Positions 1 to 5,636 of a stretch of DNA of 11,060 bases are shown piece after piece. The notes below the pieces were generated by a model that was not told the origin of the DNA, searched no databases, and saw only the letters and a list, made by a program, of their open reading frames with translations. The stretch is from assembly GCA_002395965.1 (NCBI GenBank), contig DGVT01000014.1, positions 1 to 11,060 on the forward strand. The letters are read 5' to 3'. Numbering within the stretch: the first letter of the stretch is position 1; each line of letters starts with the position of its first letter. The DNA is from Porphyromonadaceae bacterium UBA4277 (GTDB lineage: Bacteria; Bacteroidota; Bacteroidia; Bacteroidales; Muribaculaceae). Both the position numbers and the translations under genes were made by a program.

Positions 1-469
1 GCTCAAGAAGCTCACCGACAAGGATATTCAGATTAATATCTATGAGGTGAAGCGCCCCGAGCTCGATGCTCAGATCGTTGCCACCAACATCGCCCGTCAG
101 ATCGAGGGTAAGATCGCTTATCGCCGCGCTGCCAAGATGGCCATCGCCTCTACAATGCGCATGGGCGCCGAGGGTATCAAGATCCAGGTCAACGGTCGCT
201 TGAATGGTGCCGAGATGGCCCGCTCCGAGATGTTTAAGGAAGGTCGCACTCCGCTGCACACACTGCGTGCCGACATCGACTATGCACTGGTTCCGGCTCT
301 GACCAAGGTGGGCCTGATAGGTGTTAAGGTCTGGATTTGCCGTGGTGAGGTTTACGGAAAGAAAGACCTCTCGCCCAACTTCACCAACCAGGGCGGCGGC
401 CGCGGTGAGCGTGGTGGCCGTGGTGGTGAGCGCCGTGGCGGTTTCCGCAACAAGAAGAACAATCGTTAA
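1..469 (+). CDS. rpsC: 30S ribosomal protein uS3 (S3), 5'-truncated
   Basis: C-terminal part of uS3, which sits at the mRNA entry channel on the head of the small subunit. The reading frame is open from base 2 (base 1 ends the previous codon) to TAA at 467-469, so about 155 residues are visible and the start lies upstream of the window. The GTG at 47 is an internal valine, not a start. The visible part covers the end of the KH domain and the C-terminal S3 domain, recognisable from GRLNGAEMARSE and from GRTPLHTLRADIDYA followed by GVKVWI. After the conserved KDLSPNF comes a tail of about 26 residues rich in Gly and Arg, with repeated RGG/GRGG units (bases 389-466). Such basic extensions vary between lineages. 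rplP follows after 21 nt, the standard S10-operon order. Identification is secure; only the N-terminal half is missing. Confidence 0.97.
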   Translation, partial: LKKLTDKDIQINIYEVKRPELDAQIVATNIARQIEGKIAYRRAAKMAIASTMRMGAEGIKIQVNGRLNGAEMARSEMFKEGRTPLHTLRADIDYALVPALTKVGLIGVKVWICRGEVYGKKDLSPNFTNQGGGRGERGGRGGERRGGFRNKKNNR

Positions 470-490
470 ACACAAAGAATTTAACCAGAA

Positions 491-922
491 ATGTTACAAC
501 CTAAAAGATTAAGATATAGAAGACCTTCTGACGGACATCCCCGCCAATACAGCAAGCGCGGCAACCAGCTGGCGTTTGGCTCGTTCGGCATCAAGACCAT
601 GGAGTCGAAGTGGATTACTGCCCGCCAGATCGAGGCTGCCCGTGTGGCAGTGACACGCTATATGCAGCGTGAAGGCCAGGTGTGGCTGCGCATCTTCCCC
701 GACAAGCCTTACACCCGCAAACCGGCCGACGTGCGTATGGGTAAAGGTAAGGGTGATGTGGCCGGCTATGTGGCTCCTGTGCACCCCGGACGCATCCTGC
801 TCGAAGTGGACGGCGTGAGTTATGAAATCGCTAAGGAAGCTCTGCGCCTTGCTGCACAGAAGCTGCCGGTAACCACCAAGTTTGTGGTTCGTCGCGACTA
901 TGATCCCACTCAGAATGTGTAA
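491..922 (+). CDS. rplP: 50S ribosomal protein uL16 (L16)
   Basis: uL16 helps form the A-site/peptidyl-transferase region and binds 23S rRNA late in assembly. The 143-residue product starts with the family hallmark MLQPKR and continues with NQLAFGSFGIK (residues 25-35), IFPDKPYTRKP (69-78) and VRMGKGKG (81-88). Arg82 matches the loop arginine that is hydroxylated in E. coli L16 by the oxygenase YcfD; whether it is modified here cannot be told. Length is slightly above the usual 136-141, with a short extension ending PTQNV. The ATG at 491 is the only plausible start, since MLQPKR is the true N-terminus of the family. No Shine-Dalgarno sequence precedes it; the leader is A-rich. It lies 21 nt after rpsC and 20 nt before rpmC and is presumably co-transcribed with them. 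Confidence 0.98.
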   Translation: MLQPKRLRYRRPSDGHPRQYSKRGNQLAFGSFGIKTMESKWITARQIEAARVAVTRYMQREGQVWLRIFPDKPYTRKPADVRMGKGKGDVAGYVAPVHPGRILLEVDGVSYEIAKEALRLAAQKLPVTTKFVVRRDYDPTQNV

Positions 923-942
923 TTATTAAAGTTGAGATTATC

Positions 943-1140
943 ATGAAGAAAGAGAATATCAAGGAACTGAGCGATAAGGAATTGCTCGACCGTCTGTATG
1001 CTGCCGAGCATGAATACCAGCAGGAGAAGATCCAGCACGTTATTTCGCCGCTCGATAATCCGGCTAAGATTACGCAAGACCGTAAACTCATTGCTCGCAT
1101 CAAGACTGAGATTCGTGCTCGTGAACTGAACATCAAATAA
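943..1140 (+). CDS. rpmC: 50S ribosomal protein uL29 (L29)
   Basis: uL29 is a small helical protein beside the polypeptide exit tunnel, near uL23, where it contributes to the docking area for targeting factors. The product has 65 residues, within the family range. It begins MKKENIKELSDKEL, the usual first-helix pattern, and carries the signature region DRKLIARIKTEIRAREL in the second helix (about residues 46-62). The predicted fold is a two-helix hairpin. The ATG at 943 gives the family N-terminus; no purine-rich ribosome binding site is visible. It lies between rplP (20 nt upstream) and rpsQ (14 nt downstream), the conserved S10-operon order. Confidence 0.97.
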   Translation: MKKENIKELSDKELLDRLYAAEHEYQQEKIQHVISPLDNPAKITQDRKLIARIKTEIRARELNIK

Positions 1141-1154
1141 TCCCAAGAGACACT

Positions 1155-1412
1155 ATGGAAAAAAGAAATTTAAGAAAAGAGAGAATTGGGGTTGTTTCCA
1201 GCAACAAGGGTGACAAGTCTATCACTGTGACCGTGAAGTGGAAGGAGAAACACCCAATCTATGGTAAGTTCGTCAACAAGACAAAGAAATACCATGCTCA
1301 CGATGAGAAGAACGAGTGCAACGTTGGTGACACCGTTCGCCTGATGGAGACTCGTCCGCTGAGCAAGACTAAGAGATGGAGATTAGTAGAAATCATCGAA
1401 AAAGCGAAGTAA
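1155..1412 (+). CDS. rpsQ: 30S ribosomal protein uS17 (S17)
   Basis: uS17 is a primary 16S rRNA-binding protein with an OB-fold that stabilises the 5' and central domains. The 85-residue product shows the N-terminal RKERIGVVSSNKGDKSITV and the family signature GDTVRLMETRPLSKTKRWRLVE (about residues 58-79). The HPIYGKFVNKTKKYHAHDE stretch is the conserved rRNA-binding loop. The ATG at 1155 gives a typical N-terminus. A weak purine stretch (AAGAGA) precedes it, but it is not a convincing Shine-Dalgarno. rplN begins 9 nt after the stop, so the boundary between E. coli's S10 and spc operons is not marked here by any gap, promoter or terminator that I can see. Confidence 0.98.
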   Translation: MEKRNLRKERIGVVSSNKGDKSITVTVKWKEKHPIYGKFVNKTKKYHAHDEKNECNVGDTVRLMETRPLSKTKRWRLVEIIEKAK

Positions 1413-1421
1413 TTAAGAATT

Positions 1422-1787
1422 ATGATACAGACTGAAAGTAGATTGACTGTGGCCGATAACAGCGGAGCTCGCGAGGTGTTGTGCATCCGCGTGCTGGGCG
1501 GAACAGGCCGTCGCTATGCTTCGGTGGGTGACGTGATTGTTGTCACGGTGAAAAATGCAATCCCATCGTCTGAGGTTAAGAAGGGTACAGTGTCGCGTGC
1601 CGTGGTTGTGCGCACCAAGAAGGAAATACGTCGTGCCGACGGCTCATACATCCGTTTCGACGACAATGCCTGCGTGTTGCTCAACAATGCCGGCGAACTG
1701 CGCGGAACTCGCATCTTCGGCCCCGTTGCCCGTGAGCTGCGTGCCACTAATATGAAGATTGTTTCACTGGCACCCGAGGTACTTTAA
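1422..1787 (+). CDS. rplN: 50S ribosomal protein uL14 (L14)
   Basis: uL14 binds 23S rRNA at the subunit interface, forms an intersubunit bridge and is where the silencing factor RsfS docks in other bacteria. The 121-residue product matches the family over its full length: MIQTESRLTVADNSGARE at the N-terminus, CIRVLGG (residues 21-27), GDVIVVTVK (36-44), KKGTVSRAVVVRTKKEIRR (53-71) and the C-terminal GTRIFGPVARELR (95-107). The ATG at 1422 is fixed by the conserved MIQ start. It is the first gene of the spc-type block, 9 nt after rpsQ and 31 nt before rplX. No promoter of the Bacteroides type is visible before it, so read-through from the upstream operon is likely. Confidence 0.98.
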   Translation: MIQTESRLTVADNSGAREVLCIRVLGGTGRRYASVGDVIVVTVKNAIPSSEVKKGTVSRAVVVRTKKEIRRADGSYIRFDDNACVLLNNAGELRGTRIFGPVARELRATNMKIVSLAPEVL

Positions 1788-1818
1788 TCAATTAACAGCA
1801 TTAATCAAGTTAGAAATA

Positions 1819-2139
1819 ATGGCTAAGTTACACATTAAGAAGGGTGATACTGTTTACGTACTCGCCGGCGACGATAAGGGGCAGACAGGCCGCGTGCTGA
1901 GCATCGACCAGAAGGCCGGACGTGCCGTGGTTGAAGGCGTGAACAAGGTCAAGAAGAGTGCCAAGCCCAGTGCACAGAACCCTCAAGGTGGCTTTGTGGA
2001 AAAAGAAGCCCCCATACACATGAGTAACCTCAACGTGGTAGATCCTAAGACTAAGAAGCCTACCCGCGTGGGTTACAAAAGAGATGAGAATGGCAAAAAA
2101 GTAAGAATTTCTAAAAAATCAGGAGAGGAGATTAAGTAA
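1819..2139 (+). CDS. rplX: 50S ribosomal protein uL24 (L24)
   Basis: uL24 is an assembly initiator of the large subunit and lies near the tunnel exit. The product has 106 residues, with a KOW motif near the N-terminus (about residues 6-33, KKGDTVYVLAGDDKGQTGRV) and the family segment KKSAKPS...GGFVEKEAPIHMSNLNVVDP. The frame is open upstream to an ATG at 1759, but that would add 20 unrelated residues and overlap rplN; the start at 1819 (MAKLHIKKGD) fits the family. The C-terminus is lysine-rich. The final codons also contain a purine-rich Shine-Dalgarno for rplE, and the stop codon shares one base with the rplE start (TAATG), so translation of the two genes is probably coupled. Confidence 0.97.
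   Translation: MAKLHIKKGDTVYVLAGDDKGQTGRVLSIDQKAGRAVVEGVNKVKKSAKPSAQNPQGGFVEKEAPIHMSNLNVVDPKTKKPTRVGYKRDENGKKVRISKKSGEEIK
2121..2130 (+). promoter_or_regulatory. Strong Shine-Dalgarno for rplE inside the rplX end
   Basis: AGGAGAGGAG lies within the last codons of rplX and ends 8 nt before the rplE ATG at 2139. It matches the anti-Shine-Dalgarno of 16S rRNA well. Most other starts in the window lack such a sequence, which makes this one stand out. The same bases encode Ser-Gly-Glu-Glu of uL24, so chance coding constraint is possible. Confidence 0.6.
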
Positions 2140-2681
2140 TGACAACACTCAAGAAACAATATGACGAGGTGATTGCTCCAGCATTGATGAAGCAGTTCAA
2201 CTACACCACTCCGATGCAAATTCCCCGCCTGACCAAGATCGTCCTCAACGAGGGCCTTGGTGATGCCACTCAAGACAAGAAGATCATTGAGACAGCTATC
2301 AACGAGCTCACTACCATCACCGGTCAGAAGGCTGTTCAGACGCTCTCGAAGAAGGATATCTCTAACTTCAAGGTGCGTAAGAAAATGCCCATCGGTGCTC
2401 GCGTGACCCTGCGTCGCGACCGCATGTATGAGTTTATGGAGCGCTTCATCCGCATCGCCCTGCCGCGCATCCGCGACTTCAAGGGTATTGCCGGTAAGCT
2501 CGATGGCCGTGGCAACTACACCGTGGGCGTGAGCGAGCAGATTATCTTCCCCGAAATCAATATCGACAGCGTGAACAAGATGACCGGTATGAACATTACC
2601 TTCGTCACCACTGCACGCACCGACGAAGAAGGGTATGCACTGCTCAAGGCATTCGGACTTCCGTTTAACAACAACAAATAA
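2139..2681 (+). CDS. rplE: 50S ribosomal protein uL5 (L5)
   Basis: uL5 binds 5S rRNA and joins it to the central protuberance together with uL18; it also contacts the P-site tRNA. The 180-residue product has the expected family length. Recognisable blocks are PRLTKIVLNEGLGDA (residues 29-43), ITGQKAVQTLSKKDISNFKVRKKMPIGARVTLR (60-92), the RIALPRIRDFKG segment (105-116) and the C-terminal NITFVTTARTDEEGYALLKAFGLPF (152-176). The start codon overlaps the rplX stop by one base and has a strong Shine-Dalgarno. In E. coli the start of rplE is the binding site through which S8 represses the spc operon; I see no clear S8-like hairpin at this junction here. rpsN follows after 14 nt. Confidence 0.98.
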   Translation: MTTLKKQYDEVIAPALMKQFNYTTPMQIPRLTKIVLNEGLGDATQDKKIIETAINELTTITGQKAVQTLSKKDISNFKVRKKMPIGARVTLRRDRMYEFMERFIRIALPRIRDFKGIAGKLDGRGNYTVGVSEQIIFPEINIDSVNKMTGMNITFVTTARTDEEGYALLKAFGLPFNNNK

Positions 2682-2695
2682 AACGTCAATACACT

Positions 2696-2965
2696 ATGGC
2701 AAAAGAATCGATGAAGGCCCGTCAGGCCAAGAGATTGAAACTGGTTGCTAAGTACGCTGCCAAGCGCGCCGAGCTCAAGGCCGCCGGCGACTACGAAGCT
2801 CTGCAGGCTCTGCCCAAGAATGCTTCGCCCGTGCGTCTGCACAACCGTTGCAAGATCTCAGGTCGCCCCAAGGGCTATATGCGTCAGTTCGGCATCAGCC
2901 GCATCGACTTCCGTGAGATGGCCTCTAACGGCCTCATCCCCGGTGTGAAGAAGGCAAGCTGGTAA
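2696..2965 (+). CDS. rpsN: 30S ribosomal protein uS14 (S14), zinc-free long form
   Basis: uS14 is a late-assembling protein of the 30S head. The 89-residue product is the long, zinc-independent form: it begins MAKESMKARQAKR, has the long helical insert (about residues 18-40), and ends in the conserved block SPVRLHNRCKISGRPKGYMRQFGISRIDFREMASNGLIPGVKKASW. Only one cysteine (Cys52) is present, so the CxxC pairs of the short zinc-ribbon form are missing. The start at 2696 matches the family N-terminus. It is followed by the first of the two long non-coding gaps in the window (141 nt), which breaks the otherwise tight packing of the spc block. Confidence 0.98.
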   Translation: MAKESMKARQAKRLKLVAKYAAKRAELKAAGDYEALQALPKNASPVRLHNRCKISGRPKGYMRQFGISRIDFREMASNGLIPGVKKASW

Positions 2966-3106
2966 TCGAGCTACGGTGGCCTGAAGGCCCCGTGACGATG
3001 CATGCACACAACAGTGTAAAAACAATAATTTTTTTAAGTATTAAATATTGTTCGGGTCGCGCACCGTGTCGCGCGCACTCCGGATCAATTTAAACATTAA
3101 ACAAAA
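2966..3106 (+). promoter_or_regulatory. Structured 141-nt leader before rpsH (candidate cis-regulatory RNA)
   Basis: This gap contains no gene but can be folded by eye into three consecutive stem-loops. SL1 (2972-2994): TACGG, one bulged T, GGCC, loop TGAA, GGCC, CCGTG; nine pairs including one T-G. SL2 (3021-3052): AACAATA pairs with TATTGTT, with an inner TTTAA/TTAAA stem around a GTA loop and a 5-nt bulge on the 5' side. SL3 (3053-3082): CGGG/TCCG wobble stem, then CGCGC (3058-3062) with GCGCG (3071-3075), with small bulges. An A-rich single strand leads to the rpsH ATG. The T7 run at 3029-3035 is not directly after a GC-rich hairpin, so a classic intrinsic terminator is unlikely. No Bacteroides-type promoter was found. 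Since E. coli S8 (the rpsH product) represses its own operon by binding mRNA, an autogenous S8 site is a reasonable but untested idea. Confidence 0.5.
3027..3040 (+). repeat. 14-nt repeat copy 1 (AATTTTTTTAAGTA), rpsH leader
   Basis: This 14-nt A/T-rich sequence occurs identically at 8253-8266, upstream of rpsM. Here it forms part of the 5' arm, the bulge and the loop of the second stem-loop in the rpsH leader. It may be a shared regulatory or promoter-associated element, or coincidence in A/T-rich intergenic DNA. Confidence 0.5.
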
Positions 3107-3505
3107 ATGACAGATCCAATTGCAGATTATCTGACCAGATTGAGGAATGCGATCAAGGCACAGCACCGTGTCGTTGAAATCCCTTCTTCGAAGCTCAAGA
3201 AAGAGATCACCAAGATTCTCTTTGAACAGGGTTACATTCTCAACTACAAGTTTGTGGAGAACGACACCCCCTCGGGCGCTATCAAGATTGCGCTCAAGTA
3301 CGACCCCGTCGATAAGGTGAACGCCATCAAGTGCCTCACCCGCGTGTCGCGTCCGGGTCTCCGCCAGTACACGGGCTACAAAGACATGCCCCGCGTGCTC
3401 AATGGTTTAGGAATCGCCATCATTTCCACCTCTAAGGGTGTGATGACCAACAAGCAGGCCAAGGCCGAGAAGATTGGTGGCGAAGTTTTGTGTTACGTTT
3501 ATTAA
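3107..3505 (+). CDS. rpsH: 30S ribosomal protein uS8 (S8)
   Basis: uS8 is a primary binder of 16S rRNA helix 21 and organises the central domain; in E. coli it also represses translation of its own (spc) operon. The 132-residue product has the typical length. It starts MTDPIADYLTRLRNAIKA and carries the signature ISTSKGVMTNKQAKAEKIGGEVLCYVY (residues 106-132), in which the STSKG..T block contacts rRNA. The ATG at 3107 is fixed by the MTDPIADxLTRIRN-type N-terminus; a run of A lies directly before it, with no Shine-Dalgarno. It is preceded by a 141-nt leader with potential stem-loops, unlike nearly every other gene here. rplF starts 17 nt downstream behind a strong Shine-Dalgarno. Confidence 0.98.
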   Translation: MTDPIADYLTRLRNAIKAQHRVVEIPSSKLKKEITKILFEQGYILNYKFVENDTPSGAIKIALKYDPVDKVNAIKCLTRVSRPGLRQYTGYKDMPRVLNGLGIAIISTSKGVMTNKQAKAEKIGGEVLCYVY

Positions 3506-3507
3506 TA

Positions 3508-3515
3508 AAGGAGGG
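3508..3515 (+). promoter_or_regulatory. Consensus Shine-Dalgarno (AAGGAGGG) for rplF
   Basis: AAGGAGGG lies in the 17-nt rpsH-rplF gap; AGGAGG ends 8 nt before the rplF ATG at 3523, the classic spacing. It is the best Shine-Dalgarno in the window. It also decides the start: the open frame extends back to an ATG at 3490, but that would overlap rpsH and add 11 non-family residues. Confidence 0.8.
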
Positions 3516-3522
3516 TAAGATT

Positions 3523-4077
3523 ATGTCAAGAATAGGTAAGTTACCAATTGCGTTACCCACTGGCGTAACAGTAGAGATGAAAGATAACGTCCTGACCGTT
3601 AAAGGTCCTAAGGGCGAGTTGAAGCAAGCCGTTAACCCTGCTATCAAGGTCGAGGTTGAGGATGGCCACATCAGCGTGAGCCGCCCCGACGACGAGCGTG
3701 AGTCGCGTGCACAGCACGGTCTGTATCGCGCCTTGATCAATAACATGGTTGTGGGCGTGAGCACCGGTTTCAAGAAGGAACTGGAAATCGTAGGTGTCGG
3801 TTACAAGGCCGAGTCTAAGGGACAGGTTCTCGAGCTTTCGCTCGGTTACTCTCACGCCATCTACATGGTGATGCCTGCCGAGGTAAAGGTCGAGGCAAAG
3901 AGTGAGCGTAACAAGAACCCTCTGATCACTCTCGAATCTTGCGACAAGCAGCTCCTTGGCCAGATTTGCGCCAAGATACGCTCATTCCGCAAGCCCGAGC
4001 CTTACAAGGGTAAAGGTGTTAAGTTTGTTGGCGAGGTTATTCGCCGTAAGTCTGGTAAAACGGCAGCTGCCAAATAA
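3523..4077 (+). CDS. rplF: 50S ribosomal protein uL6 (L6)
   Basis: uL6 is a two-domain protein near the factor-binding centre (sarcin-ricin loop and L7/L12 stalk base). The product has 184 residues. It begins MSRIGKLPIALPTGV, the family start, contains the first L6 domain (about 11-82; LTVKGPKGEL at 24-33), the second domain (83-160; KKELEIVGVGYKAE, LELSLGYSH), and the C-terminal signature PEPYKGKGVKF (158-168). A basic tail (RRKSGKTAAAK) ends it. The start at 3523 is supported by family alignment and by the consensus Shine-Dalgarno 8 nt upstream, which is exceptional in this cluster. It lies between rpsH and rplR, with 17-nt and 14-nt gaps. Confidence 0.98.
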   Translation: MSRIGKLPIALPTGVTVEMKDNVLTVKGPKGELKQAVNPAIKVEVEDGHISVSRPDDERESRAQHGLYRALINNMVVGVSTGFKKELEIVGVGYKAESKGQVLELSLGYSHAIYMVMPAEVKVEAKSERNKNPLITLESCDKQLLGQICAKIRSFRKPEPYKGKGVKFVGEVIRRKSGKTAAAK

Positions 4078-4091
4078 ATAAATAGAACATC

Positions 4092-4433
4092 ATGATATCT
4101 AAGTTAGAACGACGTAATAAGATCAAAGCACGCATCCGTGGTCGCATCAGCGGCACTGCCGAGCGTCCCCGCCTGTGTGTGTTCAGAAGTAACAAGCAGA
4201 TCTATGCCCAGGTCATCGACGACGAGGCAGGTCGCACACTGGTTTCGGCTTCGTCTAAGGGTATTGCCGAGGGCACAAAGTGCGAGATCGCTGCAAAGGT
4301 AGGCGAGCTCATCGCAAAGAAGGCTCAAGAGGCTGGCATCACCGCAGTGGTGTTTGACCGTAATGGCTTCTTGTTCCATGGTAGAGTTAAATCATTGGCC
4401 GACGGCGCTCGCAATGGCGGACTTAAATTTTAA
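4092..4433 (+). CDS. rplR: 50S ribosomal protein uL18 (L18)
   Basis: uL18 binds 5S rRNA and, with uL5, forms the central protuberance. The 113-residue product has a basic N-terminal arm (KLERRNKIKARIRGRISGT, residues 4-22), then ERPRLCVFRSNKQIYAQVIDDEAGRTLVSASS (24-55) and the C-terminal VVFDRNGFLFHGRVKSLADGARNGGLKF (86-113), all hallmarks of the family. Length is normal. The ATG at 4092 is 14 nt after the rplF stop and has no Shine-Dalgarno; rpsE follows after 9 nt. Confidence 0.98.
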   Translation: MISKLERRNKIKARIRGRISGTAERPRLCVFRSNKQIYAQVIDDEAGRTLVSASSKGIAEGTKCEIAAKVGELIAKKAQEAGITAVVFDRNGFLFHGRVKSLADGARNGGLKF

Positions 4434-4442
4434 GAAATCATC

Positions 4443-4961
4443 ATGGTAAAGAAAAATAACAGAGTTAAGACGACAAGCGATATCGAACTGAAAGATCGTC
4501 TGGTGGCCATCAACCGCACCACAAAGGTGACTAAGGGTGGTCGCACTTTCACCTTCGCCGCCATCGTGGTGGTGGGTGATGGTAACGGCATCATCGGCTA
4601 TGGCCTGGGTAAGGCCAACGAAGTCACCACAGCTATTTCTAAGGGTGTGGAGATGGCCAAGAAGAACCTCATCAAGGTTCCCGTGCACAACGGCACAATA
4701 CCTCACGAGCAGGTCGCCAAGTTCGGCGGTAGCCGCGTGATCATGATGCCGGCATCGGCCGGTACCGGTGTGAAGGCCGGTGGTGCTATGCGTGCAGTGT
4801 TTGAGAGTATTGGTGTAACCGACGTGATTTGCAAGTCTAAGGGTTCTTCCAACCCCCACAACCTTGTCAAGGCCACTATCAAAGGTCTGGACGAGATGCG
4901 TGACCCCATGACGGTGGCTCACTATCGTGGCATCAGCGTCGAAAAAGTGTTTAACGGTTAA
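4443..4961 (+). CDS. rpsE: 30S ribosomal protein uS5 (S5)
   Basis: uS5 lines the mRNA entry channel and contributes to decoding accuracy. The 172-residue product has the double-stranded-RNA-binding-like N-terminal domain (LKDRLVAINRTTKVTKGGRTFTF, residues 16-38, then VVVGDGNGIIGYGLGKANEV, 42-61) and the C-terminal domain (IPHEQVAKFGGSRVIMMPASAGTGVKAGGAMRAV and GSSNPHNLVKATIKGL). The loop where spectinomycin-resistance changes occur in E. coli (KGGR, 31-34) looks wild type. The stop codon TAA at 4959-4961 is followed by TG, forming an ATG at 4961, but the next gene more likely starts at 4979. It begins 9 nt after rplR. Confidence 0.98.
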   Translation: MVKKNNRVKTTSDIELKDRLVAINRTTKVTKGGRTFTFAAIVVVGDGNGIIGYGLGKANEVTTAISKGVEMAKKNLIKVPVHNGTIPHEQVAKFGGSRVIMMPASAGTGVKAGGAMRAVFESIGVTDVICKSKGSSNPHNLVKATIKGLDEMRDPMTVAHYRGISVEKVFNG

Positions 4962-4978
4962 TGCAATTACAACAGACT

Positions 4979-5164
4979 ATGGCTAAGATACAAATCAAGC
5001 AAGTGAAAAGTCGCATCAATCGTCCGGCACGCCAGAAGCGCACGCTCGACGCGCTTGGACTGCGCAGAATGAATCAAGTGGTGGTGAAGGATGCTTCGCC
5101 CGAAATCTTGGGAATGGTTAACGCCGTTCGTCATCTGGTACAAGTTACTGAGGTTGTCGAATAA
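4979..5164 (+). CDS. rpmD: 50S ribosomal protein uL30 (L30)
   Basis: uL30 is a small peripheral protein of the large subunit. The product from ATG 4979 has 61 residues: MAKIQIKQVKSRINRPARQKRTLDALGLRRMNQVV, then SPEILGMVNAVRHLVQV and a short acidic end. The KxxLxALGLRRMNxxV block is diagnostic. An in-frame ATG at 4961 overlaps the rpsE stop (TAATG) and would add MQLQQT; I prefer 4979 because the family starts at MAKIxIKQVKS and the extra residues are unrelated. Neither start has a Shine-Dalgarno. The 4961 start cannot be ruled out from sequence alone. rplO follows after 20 nt. Not all bacteria keep this gene; this lineage does. Confidence 0.96.
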   Translation: MAKIQIKQVKSRINRPARQKRTLDALGLRRMNQVVVKDASPEILGMVNAVRHLVQVTEVVE

Positions 5165-5184
5165 TTAAAATCACTAAACAAACT

Positions 5185-5631
5185 ATGGAATTACATAACT
5201 TACAACCCGCTGTCGGTTCAAACAAGAAGAAACGTCGCATCGGTCGTGGCCCAGGTTCGGGCAAGGGCGGTACGTCAACACGTGGTCACAAGGGTGCAAA
5301 GTCGCGCTCGGGCTACAAGCAGAAAGTGGGCTTTGAGGGTGGTCAAATGCCCTTGCAGCGCCGTCTGCCCAAGTTCGGTTTCAAGAACTTCAATCGTGTA
5401 GAGTACAAGGCTATCAACGTCAAGACCCTTGAGGACCTGGCTGCAAAGAAAAATCTTGAAAAGATTACCGTTGCCGATCTGCTCGAAGCCGGTATGGTGC
5501 GCAAGGCTCAGCTCGTGAAGGTGCTGGGTGACGGTGCCCTCAGCCGCAAGCTCGACGTCGAGGCTAACGCATTCTCGAAGAAGGCCGAGGAGATTATCAC
5601 GGCCGCAGGTGGTACAATCACTAAAGTTTAA
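5185..5631 (+). CDS. rplO: 50S ribosomal protein uL15 (L15)
   Basis: uL15 binds 23S rRNA early in assembly and has a long basic N-terminal extension that threads into the subunit. The 148-residue product shows MELHNLQPAVGSNKKKRRIGRGPGSGKGGTSTRGHKGAKSR-type glycine- and lysine-rich N-terminal region (residues 1-41), the signature KVGFEGGQMPLQRRLPKFGFKN (47-68) and a C-terminal globular part ending EEIITAAGGTITKV. The start at 5185 gives the family N-terminus. secY begins only 5 nt after the stop, so translational coupling with the translocase gene is likely. Confidence 0.98.
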   Translation: MELHNLQPAVGSNKKKRRIGRGPGSGKGGTSTRGHKGAKSRSGYKQKVGFEGGQMPLQRRLPKFGFKNFNRVEYKAINVKTLEDLAAKKNLEKITVADLLEAGMVRKAQLVKVLGDGALSRKLDVEANAFSKKAEEIITAAGGTITKV

Positions 5632-5636
5632 TTCTG

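Noticed and set aside
47..49. GTG at 47 as the start of rpsC
   Set aside because: It is an internal valine codon; the frame is open to the window edge and codes conserved uS3 sequence upstream.
2972..3035. Intrinsic terminator after rpsN (hairpin plus T7)
   Set aside because: The T-run is 34 nt beyond the GC-rich hairpin and downstream genes belong to the same conserved operon.
3026..3053. Possible promoter before rpsH (TAATTTTT or TATTGTTC as -7 box)
   Set aside because: Neither matches TAnnTTTG, and no TTTG lies 19-21 nt upstream; the bases are better explained by the AT-rich hairpin.
4961..4978. ATG at 4961 as the rpmD start, overlapping rpsE
   Set aside because: It would add six residues not found in uL30; ATG 4979 gives the family N-terminus MAKIxIKQVKS. 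Kept only as an alternative.
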